Below are positions 10,051 through 18,119 of a stretch of DNA of 64,000 nucleotides, piece by piece (position 1 is the first letter of the stretch; each line of letters begins with the position of its first letter). The notes beneath the pieces were generated by a model. It was not told the DNA's origin, did no database searches, and saw nothing but the letters and a program-made list of their open reading frames with translations. This DNA is from Dyadobacter soli (GTDB taxonomy: Bacteria; Bacteroidota; Bacteroidia; Cytophagales; Spirosomataceae): contig NZ_FNAN01000017.1 in NCBI RefSeq assembly GCF_900101885.1, forward strand, positions 62,001 to 126,000. The letters are read 5' to 3'. The position numbers were made by a program, and so were the translations under genes.

Positions 10051-10593
10051 TTGGCGGAAAACAAGCCCCGCCGAATGTTCGATACCTGTACTTGCCGCTT
10101 CACGATTGACGAACAAACATTCGAACAGGTGTACAATCAGCATTGGGAGAAGCTTTATCTGGCGGCATTATACCGGCTGCAAGACACCGACCTGGCCAAG
10201 GAGCTCGTCCAGGGAATCTTCGTCTCGTTGTGGGAACGGCGGCATACCTTAGTGATCACTGGCGAGGTGGCGCATTATCTTTCGCGCGCTTTGAAATTGA
10301 AAATTCTCGAACATTACCGTACCGAACAGCTTCACGAGCGGCACCTGGACGAACTTGCCCGGCAAACCGACGATCGGGAGAATACCACCGAAAACCACGT
10401 TTTGCTCAATGAACTGCGCAGCCGCGTGCAGCAGCTCGCGCAGGCGCTTCCGGACCAATGCAGGCGTGTGTTCGAACTTAGCCGCGTTCAGGGGCTCAAC
10501 ACGCGCGAAATAGCAGTCGAGATGGTCCTCTCGGAGAAAACTGTCAAGAACCATCTTACCCGCGCCCTGGCCTCTTTCAAGGCGATGCTCTAA
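10051..10593 (+). CDS. ECF sigma-70 factor, FecI-like
   Basis: 180 residues if begun at the TTG at 10051; the alternative ATG at 10075 would give 172. Sigma region 2 appears as FEQVYNQHWEKLYLAALYRL with LAKELVQGIFVSLWERR, and region 4 as ALPDQCRRVFELSRVQGLN followed by VEMVLSEKTVKNHLTRAL. The C-terminal layout is that of Bacteroidota FecI-type factors, which switch on outer-membrane transport genes after a signal from a TonB-dependent receptor. The receptor gene follows directly, but the usual FecR anti-sigma protein is reduced to an 84-residue protein. It probably drives this locus. Confidence 0.9.
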   Translation: MAENKPRRMFDTCTCRFTIDEQTFEQVYNQHWEKLYLAALYRLQDTDLAKELVQGIFVSLWERRHTLVITGEVAHYLSRALKLKILEHYRTEQLHERHLDELARQTDDRENTTENHVLLNELRSRVQQLAQALPDQCRRVFELSRVQGLNTREIAVEMVLSEKTVKNHLTRALASFKAML

Positions 10594-10671
10594 AATTTTC
10601 AAAAAATTTCCCTCTCACACTAGGACTACCACCCGGGTTAATCAACATAGGTTTACAAACCGGTCCGGAGC

Positions 10672-10926
10672 ATGTTTATTTCCAACGAGCTTTTACGAAA
10701 ATACGCAGCCAATCAGCTAACCGCTGCTGAGCGTACCGCTGTGGAAGCATGGCTGGACAGTGGCGATCTGGACGAAGGCAATTTTTTGCGGATCGAAAAC
10801 AGGGAGGAGGTAAAACGTCATTTGTTCCGGCAGATCCAGGATACGGTGCATACCAACCGGTCCCAATTCATTCGCATGAGCTGGCCATCCACACCGGAGC
10901 GTGGAACTTTAAGTCGTCAAAATTAA
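10672..10926 (+). CDS. Isolated FecR-type N-terminal (anti-sigma) domain, 84 residues
   Basis: The start MFISNELLRKYAANQL with TAAERTAVEAWLDSGDL resembles the cytoplasmic N-terminal domain of FecR anti-sigma factors, which binds the ECF sigma factor. FecR proteins are normally 300-400 residues with a membrane helix and periplasmic domain; both are absent here, and the frame stops 3 bp before the receptor ATG at 10932. Either this is a natural stand-alone anti-sigma peptide or the remains of a gene that lost its 3' part. The stop codon and receptor start are so close that translational coupling is likely. Assignment to FecR rests on sequence style only. Confidence 0.6.
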   Translation: MFISNELLRKYAANQLTAAERTAVEAWLDSGDLDEGNFLRIENREEVKRHLFRQIQDTVHTNRSQFIRMSWPSTPERGTLSRQN

Positions 10927-10931
10927 AAGTA

Positions 10932-13304
10932 ATGCAAGTTAAAAAAATCTTGTTTACGGGCATATTGTGTGCCTGTTCAATGCTTGTGCATGCCCAGCGT
11001 GCCGTGATTTTCGGAACAGTGCGCTCCTCCGAAGGCGAAACACTTCCCGGCGCGACAATTTCGGTCAGGGAAACTTCCGCCGGTGCTTTCTCGGACCAGA
11101 ACGGAAAGTTCCGGATCGAAAAACTACCCGCCGGCAATGTGTCGATCACCGTCACATTTATGGGTTACCAGCCCGAAACCAGGACCGTAAAACTCGGTGA
11201 AAACCACGAGCAGCGGGTCGATTTCAAACTCTCGGCCGCTGCCATGGATTTGCAGGAAGCTTCGGTGATCGGACTGAGCGAGACGCGCGAGGCCGCCAAG
11301 CTGGCTTTCAATATCACGGCCATCGATGCCAAGCAGCTGCATAATACCACTTTGGACTTGTCCAATGTGCTCGACCGTGTATCGGGCGTGCGTGTGCGGG
11401 AAACGGGCGGCGTAGGTTCCAACTTCAATTTTTCATTGAACGGTTTTACCGGCCGGCAGGTCAAGTTCTTCATCGACGGTATCCCCATGGATAATTTCGG
11501 CTCCTCGTTCCAATTGAACAATATCCCGGTAAACCTGGCCGACCGCGTCGAGATCTATAAAGGCGTGGTGCCCATCGCACTCGGCTCGGATGCACTGGGA
11601 GGGGCGGTTAATATCATTACCAATCCCAACAGACGCAACTACCTGGACGTATCTTATTCCTACGGCTCATTCAATACCCACCGCAGCGCAGTCAATACTG
11701 GCGTTACGACACAAAACGGGTTCACTTTCCAGCTGAATGCTTTCCAGAATTATTCCGACAATAATTACTGGGTAGATGTGGACGTAGTGCCGGACCTGAA
11801 CACCGGCTTATCGGTACCGATGCGCGTGCGCAGGTTCCACGACAAGTACCGCAACGAAACCGTGATCGCACAGGTGGGTGTGGTCAACAAAGCATTTGCC
11901 GACAGGTTGCTGCTGGGCATTACGCTGGGTCAGAATGCGGCCGATATTCAAACAGGGAACCGCATGTACGAAGTCTATGGCCAGCGCCGGCGCAAAGGGA
12001 ACATCGTGATGCCTTCGTTGAAATATGCCAAGAAAGACCTGCTCGTCAAAGGCCTTAACCTGGCTTTGAATGCGAACTTCAACCTGGGGCAAGAGCAGTC
12101 GATCGATACCGCATTCAGGCAATACAACTGGCTGGGGGAATTTATTTACAAAGAGAGCAATCCCAATACGCCCGGTGGCGAGGTGAGCCGGATGTTTTAC
12201 AAGTTCCGCAACAACAACGGGCTCGTCAATGCGACGCTGAGTTATCAGTTAGGTCAAAAACATGCGCTTACGCTCAACAATACCTTCAATACTTTCAACC
12301 GGAAGGGCGAGGATGTGCTTGACCCTGAAAACCTGGATAACAAACAGCCGAAGCGGACCAGCAAGAACGTCATTGGCCTGGCCTACCGTTATGATGTGAG
12401 CTCAAAGTGGAATACTACTTTTTTTGTGAAGGAGTATATTCAGAAAAGTGTGTCCCACAACATTCTGAACAACGAATATTATGTTCAGGAAAACACCTTT
12501 TCCAAACAGGGTTACGGACTAGCCACGACTTATTTCCTGCTGCCCCAATTACAGCTGAAAGGTTCCTACGAAAAAAGCTACCGTTTGCCCGAAAATGAGG
12601 AATTGTTTGGCGACGTGGTAAACCTGGCTTCGAATTACAACCTGCGTCCGGAAAGCAGTCACAATTTCAATCTCGGCGTCAATTACACCACTACCATCAG
12701 CAAAATCCATAATTTCTATGTGGATGCTAACCTGATCTACCGCTCCGCGAGCGACTTCATCCGTCCGAGCCTGTACAGCTCTTTCGGGCGGGCAATCCAG
12801 CAGATGGTGAATTTGCGCGATGTGACCAACAGCGGGGTAGACGGCGAAATCCGGTACAGCTTCCGCAGGCTGTTTTCGGCCGGGGTCAATGTCACCTACC
12901 AGAACATACGTAATAACACCAAATTCGAGGGGCAATCCACTACGGTCAGCCCGGTGTACCGCGACCGGATTCCCAACATGCCTTACCTTTTCGGCAATGC
13001 GAATGCGTCCGTGTTCTTCAAGAATGTCGGCGGCGAAGGCAACACGCTCACGATCGGCTACAACCTGCTTTATGTGCATGAATTTTACCTGCGCTGGCCA
13101 AGCCAGGGAGCCGCCGGCAGTAAGCTGACAGTCCCCGAGCAGGTCGCCCATGACGCCAGTGTCGTGTATTCGCTGGCAGGTGGGAAGTACAACATCGCCG
13201 TAGAATGCCGCAACATTGCCGACGCTACGCTTTACGACAATTTCAGCTTGCAGAAACCCAGCAGGTCGTTCAATGTGAAGCTTCGGTACTTTTTAGTCAA
13301 ATAA
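10932..13304 (+). CDS. TonB-dependent outer-membrane receptor with carboxypeptidase-like N-terminal domain
   Basis: Started at the ATG at 10932, the 790-residue protein has a proper signal peptide (MQVKKILFTGILCACSMLV ending HAQ); the upstream open frame back to 10749 overlaps the preceding gene and is not used. Residues 24-110 form a CarboxypepD_reg-like domain (GETLPGATISVRE ... NVSITVTFMGYQPE). The plug follows (GGVGSNFNFSLNGFTGRQV, PVNLADRVEIYKGVVPIALG), then a 22-strand barrel to the final aromatic KLRYFLVK. It imports an iron chelate or similar ligand with TonB energy. Its operon partner is a DUF4374 lipoprotein, as in xenosiderophore systems. It is not of the SusC class. Confidence 0.9.
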   Translation: MQVKKILFTGILCACSMLVHAQRAVIFGTVRSSEGETLPGATISVRETSAGAFSDQNGKFRIEKLPAGNVSITVTFMGYQPETRTVKLGENHEQRVDFKLSAAAMDLQEASVIGLSETREAAKLAFNITAIDAKQLHNTTLDLSNVLDRVSGVRVRETGGVGSNFNFSLNGFTGRQVKFFIDGIPMDNFGSSFQLNNIPVNLADRVEIYKGVVPIALGSDALGGAVNIITNPNRRNYLDVSYSYGSFNTHRSAVNTGVTTQNGFTFQLNAFQNYSDNNYWVDVDVVPDLNTGLSVPMRVRRFHDKYRNETVIAQVGVVNKAFADRLLLGITLGQNAADIQTGNRMYEVYGQRRRKGNIVMPSLKYAKKDLLVKGLNLALNANFNLGQEQSIDTAFRQYNWLGEFIYKESNPNTPGGEVSRMFYKFRNNNGLVNATLSYQLGQKHALTLNNTFNTFNRKGEDVLDPENLDNKQPKRTSKNVIGLAYRYDVSSKWNTTFFVKEYIQKSVSHNILNNEYYVQENTFSKQGYGLATTYFLLPQLQLKGSYEKSYRLPENEELFGDVVNLASNYNLRPESSHNFNLGVNYTTTISKIHNFYVDANLIYRSASDFIRPSLYSSFGRAIQQMVNLRDVTNSGVDGEIRYSFRRLFSAGVNVTYQNIRNNTKFEGQSTTVSPVYRDRIPNMPYLFGNANASVFFKNVGGEGNTLTIGYNLLYVHEFYLRWPSQGAAGSKLTVPEQVAHDASVVYSLAGGKYNIAVECRNIADATLYDNFSLQKPSRSFNVKLRYFLVK

Positions 13305-13322
13305 TCAAATCTCAATTATATA

Positions 13323-14549
13323 ATGAAAAAAAACAGGTTAGTACTCAGCATGCTGGGTCTGGGGATGCTTGCGCTTGCTTCGTGCTCGGACGATAACAAC
13401 AACGAGCCGGCACCCGGGCCGGGTAATGGTGCGAAATCCAAATACGTTTTTGTAGCTTATTCAGTGGGTTCGGAAGGGGTTGAATCTGCTCCTTATATTA
13501 TTTCGGCCGATTCGGTGACGGGTGGCAAAGTAGGTCTTTCCAATGGGATCGAAACCGATGCCTATTCCTTTGTCACACAGGACAATAAGCTTTTCGCAGC
13601 TGTATGGGGCGGACAGGGGCCGGTAACACCGTATAACCTGGATGCAAACGGGAAGATTGTGCAGGCTGGAAATACCGTGAATGCCGTTGTTGCGGCGATC
13701 TATGGCGCCGTGGGAACCGACTCCTGGGTAGGCGGAGGTTTCAATGGCGATAAGCAGGACCCGATGGCCACGCTTTTCCGCTTTGACGCTAAAAACCTGA
13801 TTCTCGGCGGACGCAATACGATCGATATGAATAAGCTGGCCGTTGGCGATGAGTGGCCTACCTGGTATGGCGTGTTCCCGGTAGACCAGGACAAGCTGTT
13901 CATCCCTTACGATATGTTCCCGCTGGACCAAACCCAGACGCAAACCAAATACACCGACAGCACCTGGATCATGGTTGCGACTTATCCTGGATTGCAATTC
14001 AAGAAAATCATCCGTGACGGGCGCACAGGAACAATTGGAAGCTGGTTTGGAATGCATGGTTTGAAGCAGATCGAAGACGGTGACGTGTATGCATATTCCA
14101 CGGCTGTAAGGTCAAAAAATCCTTCGGCGGTGGTGCGGATCAAGAAAGGCACCGAGGAGTTCGACCAAAGCTATTTCTTCAACCTGGAAGCTAAAACGGG
14201 TGGTCTGAAAGTTTCACGCGGCGACTATATCAGCAATGGGAAATTCCTGATGTCGTTCTTTATCAATGCGAAAGAGGTTACCGAATGGGCCGGCCGCACC
14301 AAGCTTGCCATTGTGGACGTCAAAAACCAGACGATTACCTGGGTGACCGGCGTGCCTGAACATGCTCAGATGGGCTACAAGCAGAAAACTTTCGTGGAAG
14401 AGGATGGTAACACGATCCGCTATGTGCTGAAAGACGACGCGGGTAAGCATTTCGTCTATACGATCAATGCTACCACGGCGGTCGGTACCAAAGGGTTGGA
14501 GTTTGAAAACATCTCCGACATCACAACGATTTCAAAACTTACATTCTAG
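13323..14549 (+). CDS. DUF4374 surface lipoprotein, XusB-like
   Basis: The 408-residue lipoprotein has lipobox LALASC followed by SDDNNNE, an acidic stretch of the kind that acts as a surface export signal in Bacteroidota. The body (SKYVFVAYSVGSEGVESAPY, WPTWYGVFPVDQDKLFIPY, WVTGVPEHAQMGYKQK) is typical of DUF4374, a predicted propeller. In gut Bacteroides the XusB lipoprotein of this type sits beside the XusA TonB receptor and binds enterobactin-iron. The start is 18 bp after the receptor stop, so the two are co-transcribed. A XusC-like PepSY reductase is not present nearby. A surface ligand-binding role is inference. Confidence 0.85.
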   Translation: MKKNRLVLSMLGLGMLALASCSDDNNNEPAPGPGNGAKSKYVFVAYSVGSEGVESAPYIISADSVTGGKVGLSNGIETDAYSFVTQDNKLFAAVWGGQGPVTPYNLDANGKIVQAGNTVNAVVAAIYGAVGTDSWVGGGFNGDKQDPMATLFRFDAKNLILGGRNTIDMNKLAVGDEWPTWYGVFPVDQDKLFIPYDMFPLDQTQTQTKYTDSTWIMVATYPGLQFKKIIRDGRTGTIGSWFGMHGLKQIEDGDVYAYSTAVRSKNPSAVVRIKKGTEEFDQSYFFNLEAKTGGLKVSRGDYISNGKFLMSFFINAKEVTEWAGRTKLAIVDVKNQTITWVTGVPEHAQMGYKQKTFVEEDGNTIRYVLKDDAGKHFVYTINATTAVGTKGLEFENISDITTISKLTF

Positions 14550-14568
14550 AATTTAAAGAAGAACGGCG

Positions 14569-14609
14569 CCCGATGCAGGTTGTGCTTACAGGTCACGGCC
14601 TGCATCGGG
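14569..14609 (+). terminator. Hairpin after the DUF4374 gene
   Basis: Perfect 11-bp inverted repeat CCCGATGCAGG / CCTGCATCGGG with a 19-nt loop, beginning 20 bp after the stop codon. No long T-run follows, so it may be an attenuating or 3'-protecting hairpin. Confidence 0.55.
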
Positions 14610-14684
14610 ATTTACAGGATAGGTGCTGATACTGACAAAACTATGAATTGGCTTTTCGCCTGATTTCCGGCAACATCAAACTGC

Positions 14685-14735
14685 GAATGCCCGGAATGCG
14701 CCGATGTCCACCGACTTGGCGCATTCCGGGCATTC
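14685..14735. terminator. Long perfect hairpin between operons
   Basis: Perfect 18-bp inverted repeat GAATGCCCGGAATGCGCC with a 15-nt loop, followed by an AT-rich stretch. It lies in the 352-bp gap between the DUF4374 gene and the next operon and probably ends transcription. The remainder of the gap (14736-14901) shows no gene. Confidence 0.6.
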
Positions 14736-14901
14736 TTCATAAAAATTATTATGTAACTGAAATTCGACAAAAAGACAGTCACTATTAGTACAACCGGTTA
14801 CAAGTGACGCCTGTACCTTTCCGAATTACTACGCATGTGCATGCGACCATGCGCTGCGACGTGAGAGGTTCACCTAATCTTTTTCTCAAACATCAGTTCA
14901 C

Positions 14902-15873
14902 ATGATCAAACGCTATCTGTTTTTTTGCCAGCTGACATTATTGCCCGCTTTGGCCGCACAGGCGCAGTTCACCACGGGAAGCGAAGGCTTTTTTGTCTCC
15001 CAGGGCACTTCCGTCACCATCGACAGCCTCACGCTGATACCCAGCACCGGTTTTTTGCTTTCTTCCCAGACCCTGACGATCTCCCCTACGCCCCTACCGG
15101 GCTCGCCCCCCGGCATTGCGCGGGTCTACCAGTTCAGCACACCCGTCGATTTCGCGGGCGAGGCAGGCTTTTTCTACCTGCCCTCGGAGCTGAACGGTAA
15201 TACGGAAAGCTCGTTACAGCTCGCGCACGGCAACACGACTTTCGAATCCGTTACCGGCAGCACGGTGGATGTCACGCGACATTACATTTCCAACACCCTG
15301 CCGATGACCAACTTTACCTCGCTCACCGCCGCACAGGACAATGCGTTACCAGTGACCCTGATCGGTTTTGAGGTTAAAAAAGTGGAAAATATGGCGCTGC
15401 TCTCGTGGCAGACATCCGGCGAGCAAAACAGCGACTACTTCGAGGTGCAGCAAAGCCCGAATTTGAAGCAATGGGCGGCGTTGGGCAAGGTGAGCGCAGC
15501 CGGGGAAAGTGCAGAACGAAGGGATTACAGTTTCCGCGACCCCATCCGGCGGTCGGGAATGCAGTATTACCGGCTCAAAATGGTGGATTCCGACGGCACC
15601 TACGCTTACAGTATGATCCGTAATATCGAAATGGAAACCGGCGGCACGATCAGCGCCTTCCCGAACCCCGTGGTGGACAAGCTCGTGATCGGCTCGCAGG
15701 AAGCGCTCACGAGCGTGAAAGTCACCAGCCTGTCCGGCCAGGTGATGCTCGAAGTATCAAAACCGCAGCCCGGCCGGGAGTTCAGCATGAAGCAATATCC
15801 CGCCGGCACCTACCTCGTACAAGTGCAGACGGCCGCCGGCAAAACGCAGGCTATCAAAATCGTTAAGCAATAA
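14902..15873 (+). CDS. T9SS type A sorting domain protein, small secreted
   Basis: Signal peptide LTLLPALAAQAQ, then about 120 residues without a recognised fold (FTTGSEGFFVSQGTSVTIDS), the module LPVTLIGFEVKKVENMALLS ... YYRLKMVDSDGTYAYSMI, and a C-terminal sorting domain (AFPNPVVDKLVIGSQEA ... KQYPAGTYLVQVQTAAGK). Residue spacing matches the cargo proteins at 2-1405 and 40-48 kb. First gene of a three-gene operon; the next ATG follows after 5 bp. Expected location is the cell surface or medium. It may carry or anchor the following protein, which has its own signal but no sorting domain. Confidence 0.88.
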   Translation: MIKRYLFFCQLTLLPALAAQAQFTTGSEGFFVSQGTSVTIDSLTLIPSTGFLLSSQTLTISPTPLPGSPPGIARVYQFSTPVDFAGEAGFFYLPSELNGNTESSLQLAHGNTTFESVTGSTVDVTRHYISNTLPMTNFTSLTAAQDNALPVTLIGFEVKKVENMALLSWQTSGEQNSDYFEVQQSPNLKQWAALGKVSAAGESAERRDYSFRDPIRRSGMQYYRLKMVDSDGTYAYSMIRNIEMETGGTISAFPNPVVDKLVIGSQEALTSVKVTSLSGQVMLEVSKPQPGREFSMKQYPAGTYLVQVQTAAGKTQAIKIVKQ

Positions 15874-15878
15874 CCAAC

Positions 15879-17678
15879 ATGACCATGAAGAGATTCTATA
15901 TTCCCAATGCCGCATTACTGACCACCCTGCTCGGCTCGCTCGCATTCACCGCCAGCGCCCAGGTGGGCATCGGCACCACTACCCCCGACGCCAGCGCACA
16001 GCTCGACGTGCAGTCGGGAGCCAAAGGCGTACTGATACCACGCCTCAATTCCACCCAGCGCGCCGGCATCGCCAGTCCGGCCGACGGACTGCTGGTGTAC
16101 GATACCGATACCAAGAGTTTCTGGTATTTCAAAAGCGGCACCGGCTGGACCGACAATGCGCCGTTCGTATTGCCGTTTGCCGGCACGACCAACAATGCGG
16201 CCGCCGCGTTTTCGGCTACCAACCAGGGCGCAGGCCCGGCGCTGAACGGCATAGCGACCGGCGAAGGCTCCGCAGGCAAGTTTCAGAATACCAATTCCAA
16301 CAATATCGACGCCAACGTACTGGATGTGGAAACCAACGGGAGCGGTAACATCCCGGATAATACCGTGGGGAATGCCGCGTCGTTTCGAATTAATAATAAT
16401 AACAGCGTAGGCGCTGCCGTGCGGGGCGAAGTGGGTACGATCTTCGGCAACTTCGGCGCGGCGGGCATTTTTGGTAAATCGTCCGGTACCGGCGGGTTTG
16501 CCGGCCTTTTCCACGCGGCGAATACGGCGGGCAACGGCGCCTCGCTCGTCGCTATCACGGATGGCAACGGCAACGCCATCACCGCCAATGCGGGTAAAGA
16601 CGGTAACGGTATCGAAACGAACATCGACGGCGCCGGCAATGCATTGTACGCGTGGGTACCCTCTTTCGCGACGGGGCGCCCGGGACGGTTCGAAAACTAC
16701 AACGAGGATAATGAAACCGAGGCACTCCTCGTGAGAACCATTGGAAACGGCGTTGCAGGTAACTTCAAGGTGGACAGGACCACAGGTACATCGGCAGCCG
16801 TGAAAGCCGAAGTCAATTCGATATTTGCCAACTTTGGGACGGCCGCGGTATATGGCACATCGTCCGGCACGGGAGGTTATGCCGGTTTGTTTCATGCGAG
16901 TAATACCGCAGGCAACGGCCCTGCTTTGCTCGCATTGACCGATGGCAACGGGAACGGTGTTACCGCTAACGCGGGTGGTACCGGCGATGGCGTAGAAGCA
17001 ACCTGCGACGGCTCCGGAAACGCGATGTTTGGCTGGATACCCAATTTCGGGACAGGCAAAGCCGGGCGGTTTTCCAATTTTAATTCATCAAACGGCCAAC
17101 CTACGCTGTACGTGACAACCAACGGAACCGGAAATAACCTTCTGATAAACCATACCGGGCCCAGCGGCAGCCTCGCCGTATTCCAAAGCGGTGGTACCAA
17201 CATGGCGCGCATCAACAAGGCGGGAAGAGGCTTTTTCAACGATGGTACCCAAAACGGCGGTGCCGACATTGCGGAAGCGTTCGACGTGGTCGACGCAACA
17301 TCTCAATATGAGCCGGGCGATGTGCTGAGCATCGCAACCTCCAAAGACCGGACCATCGAAAAAAGCGCGGGCGCCTATTCATCGCTCGTCCTGGGTGTGT
17401 ACGCGACCAAGCCCGGCGTGCTCCTTACCGAGGAAAACATCGATAGCGAGCTCACCGGCAAGGTGCCGATGGGCGTCGTGGGCGTAATCCCTACCAAAGT
17501 ATGTACCGAAGGTGGCGCCATTCAGCGTGGCGACCTGCTCGTGACCTCATCGATCCCCGGCGTAGCCATGAAGGCCGATCCTGCCAAAATCCAGACCGGT
17601 CAAGCCCTCGGAAAAGCATTGCAGAACTTCGACGGCGAAGGGACCGGCAAGATCAATGTGTTTGTCAATGTCAAATAG
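15879..17678 (+). CDS. Secreted fibre-like repeat protein
   Basis: 599 residues with a signal peptide (LLTTLLGSLAFTASAQ) and the opening VGIGTTTPDASAQLDVQSG, which is common to fibre or tail-spike-like proteins of Bacteroidota. A region with FWYFKSGTGWTDN follows, then two near-identical tandem modules (residues 177-297 and 305-422). The end, GADIAEAFDVVDATSQYEPG and KVPMGVVGVIPTKVCTEGG, resembles the C-terminal domain of phage-type and surface fibre proteins. No T9SS sorting domain is visible, unlike the gene before it. Alternative start ATG at 15885. Function is unknown; trimeric fibre formation is inference. Confidence 0.75.
   Translation: MTMKRFYIPNAALLTTLLGSLAFTASAQVGIGTTTPDASAQLDVQSGAKGVLIPRLNSTQRAGIASPADGLLVYDTDTKSFWYFKSGTGWTDNAPFVLPFAGTTNNAAAAFSATNQGAGPALNGIATGEGSAGKFQNTNSNNIDANVLDVETNGSGNIPDNTVGNAASFRINNNNSVGAAVRGEVGTIFGNFGAAGIFGKSSGTGGFAGLFHAANTAGNGASLVAITDGNGNAITANAGKDGNGIETNIDGAGNALYAWVPSFATGRPGRFENYNEDNETEALLVRTIGNGVAGNFKVDRTTGTSAAVKAEVNSIFANFGTAAVYGTSSGTGGYAGLFHASNTAGNGPALLALTDGNGNGVTANAGGTGDGVEATCDGSGNAMFGWIPNFGTGKAGRFSNFNSSNGQPTLYVTTNGTGNNLLINHTGPSGSLAVFQSGGTNMARINKAGRGFFNDGTQNGGADIAEAFDVVDATSQYEPGDVLSIATSKDRTIEKSAGAYSSLVLGVYATKPGVLLTEENIDSELTGKVPMGVVGVIPTKVCTEGGAIQRGDLLVTSSIPGVAMKADPAKIQTGQALGKALQNFDGEGTGKINVFVNVK
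16407..17144 (+). repeat. Two tandem coding modules of about 120 codons
   Basis: The modules share GTGG(F/Y)AGLFHA(A/S)NTAGNG, (I/L)TDGNGN and NF..G(A/T)A and run 16407-16769 and 16791-17144. They are clearly duplicated, with an 18-residue core of about 80% identity by eye. Confidence 0.85.
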
Positions 17679-17696
17679 AAAAAGCTATCCATCATT

Positions 17697-17993
17697 ATGA
17701 AATACATCCTCATCATTGCCCTGACCGCCCTCACCGGCATCACGGCCACCGCCCAGTCCCGTTTCAGAACCGACGAATCCATTGGCAGCCAATTGAAGAA
17801 AGGCACAGCGCCGGGTTTACTGTTCAGCAAGGACGTAGCCGCTAAAAAAGACACCTTGCACAAGCCCACAGCCACCGGCGGTTACGGTCAACAGCTCCGC
17901 ACCAACACTCTGCCGGGCAGATTGTATAAACCAGCCTCCGAAGCCAAGCCGGAAACGAGCCCTGCCGTGCCGGTAAAGCGGGAAGGGGAATAA
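17697..17993 (+). CDS. Small secreted protein of unknown function
   Basis: 98 residues: a signal peptide (IIALTALTGITATAQ) and then a polar, proline- and lysine-rich body (SRFRTDESIGSQLKKGTAPG) containing the twice-used motif PG(L/R)L followed by (F/Y)K or FS. No known fold. It follows the fibre protein after 18 bp and lies before a strong terminator, so it belongs to the same transcript and is probably an accessory of that secreted pair. Confidence 0.7.
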   Translation: MKYILIIALTALTGITATAQSRFRTDESIGSQLKKGTAPGLLFSKDVAAKKDTLHKPTATGGYGQQLRTNTLPGRLYKPASEAKPETSPAVPVKREGE

Positions 17994-18013
17994 TAAGTCA
18001 TTAAAAGCAAAAG

Positions 18014-18045
18014 AGGCCGTCTCGAATCAATTTTTGAGACGGCCT
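18014..18045 (+). terminator. Rho-independent terminator of the 14902-17993 operon
   Basis: Stem AGGCCGTCTC / GAGACGGCCT with a 12-nt loop, then TCTGTTTTTAAT. It begins 20 bp after the last stop codon. Confidence 0.9.
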
Positions 18046-18119
18046 TCTGTTTTTAATATTTTACTTCCGACCTTGGCAAACCCAATTACAGGTGAGTAAA
18101 CGAATCAATAAAAAGAGTA

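Noticed and set aside
15915-16895. 326-codon minus-strand ORF opposite the fibre-like gene
   Set aside because: Shadow of the tandem modules; the plus frame has a signal peptide and clear duplicated domains.
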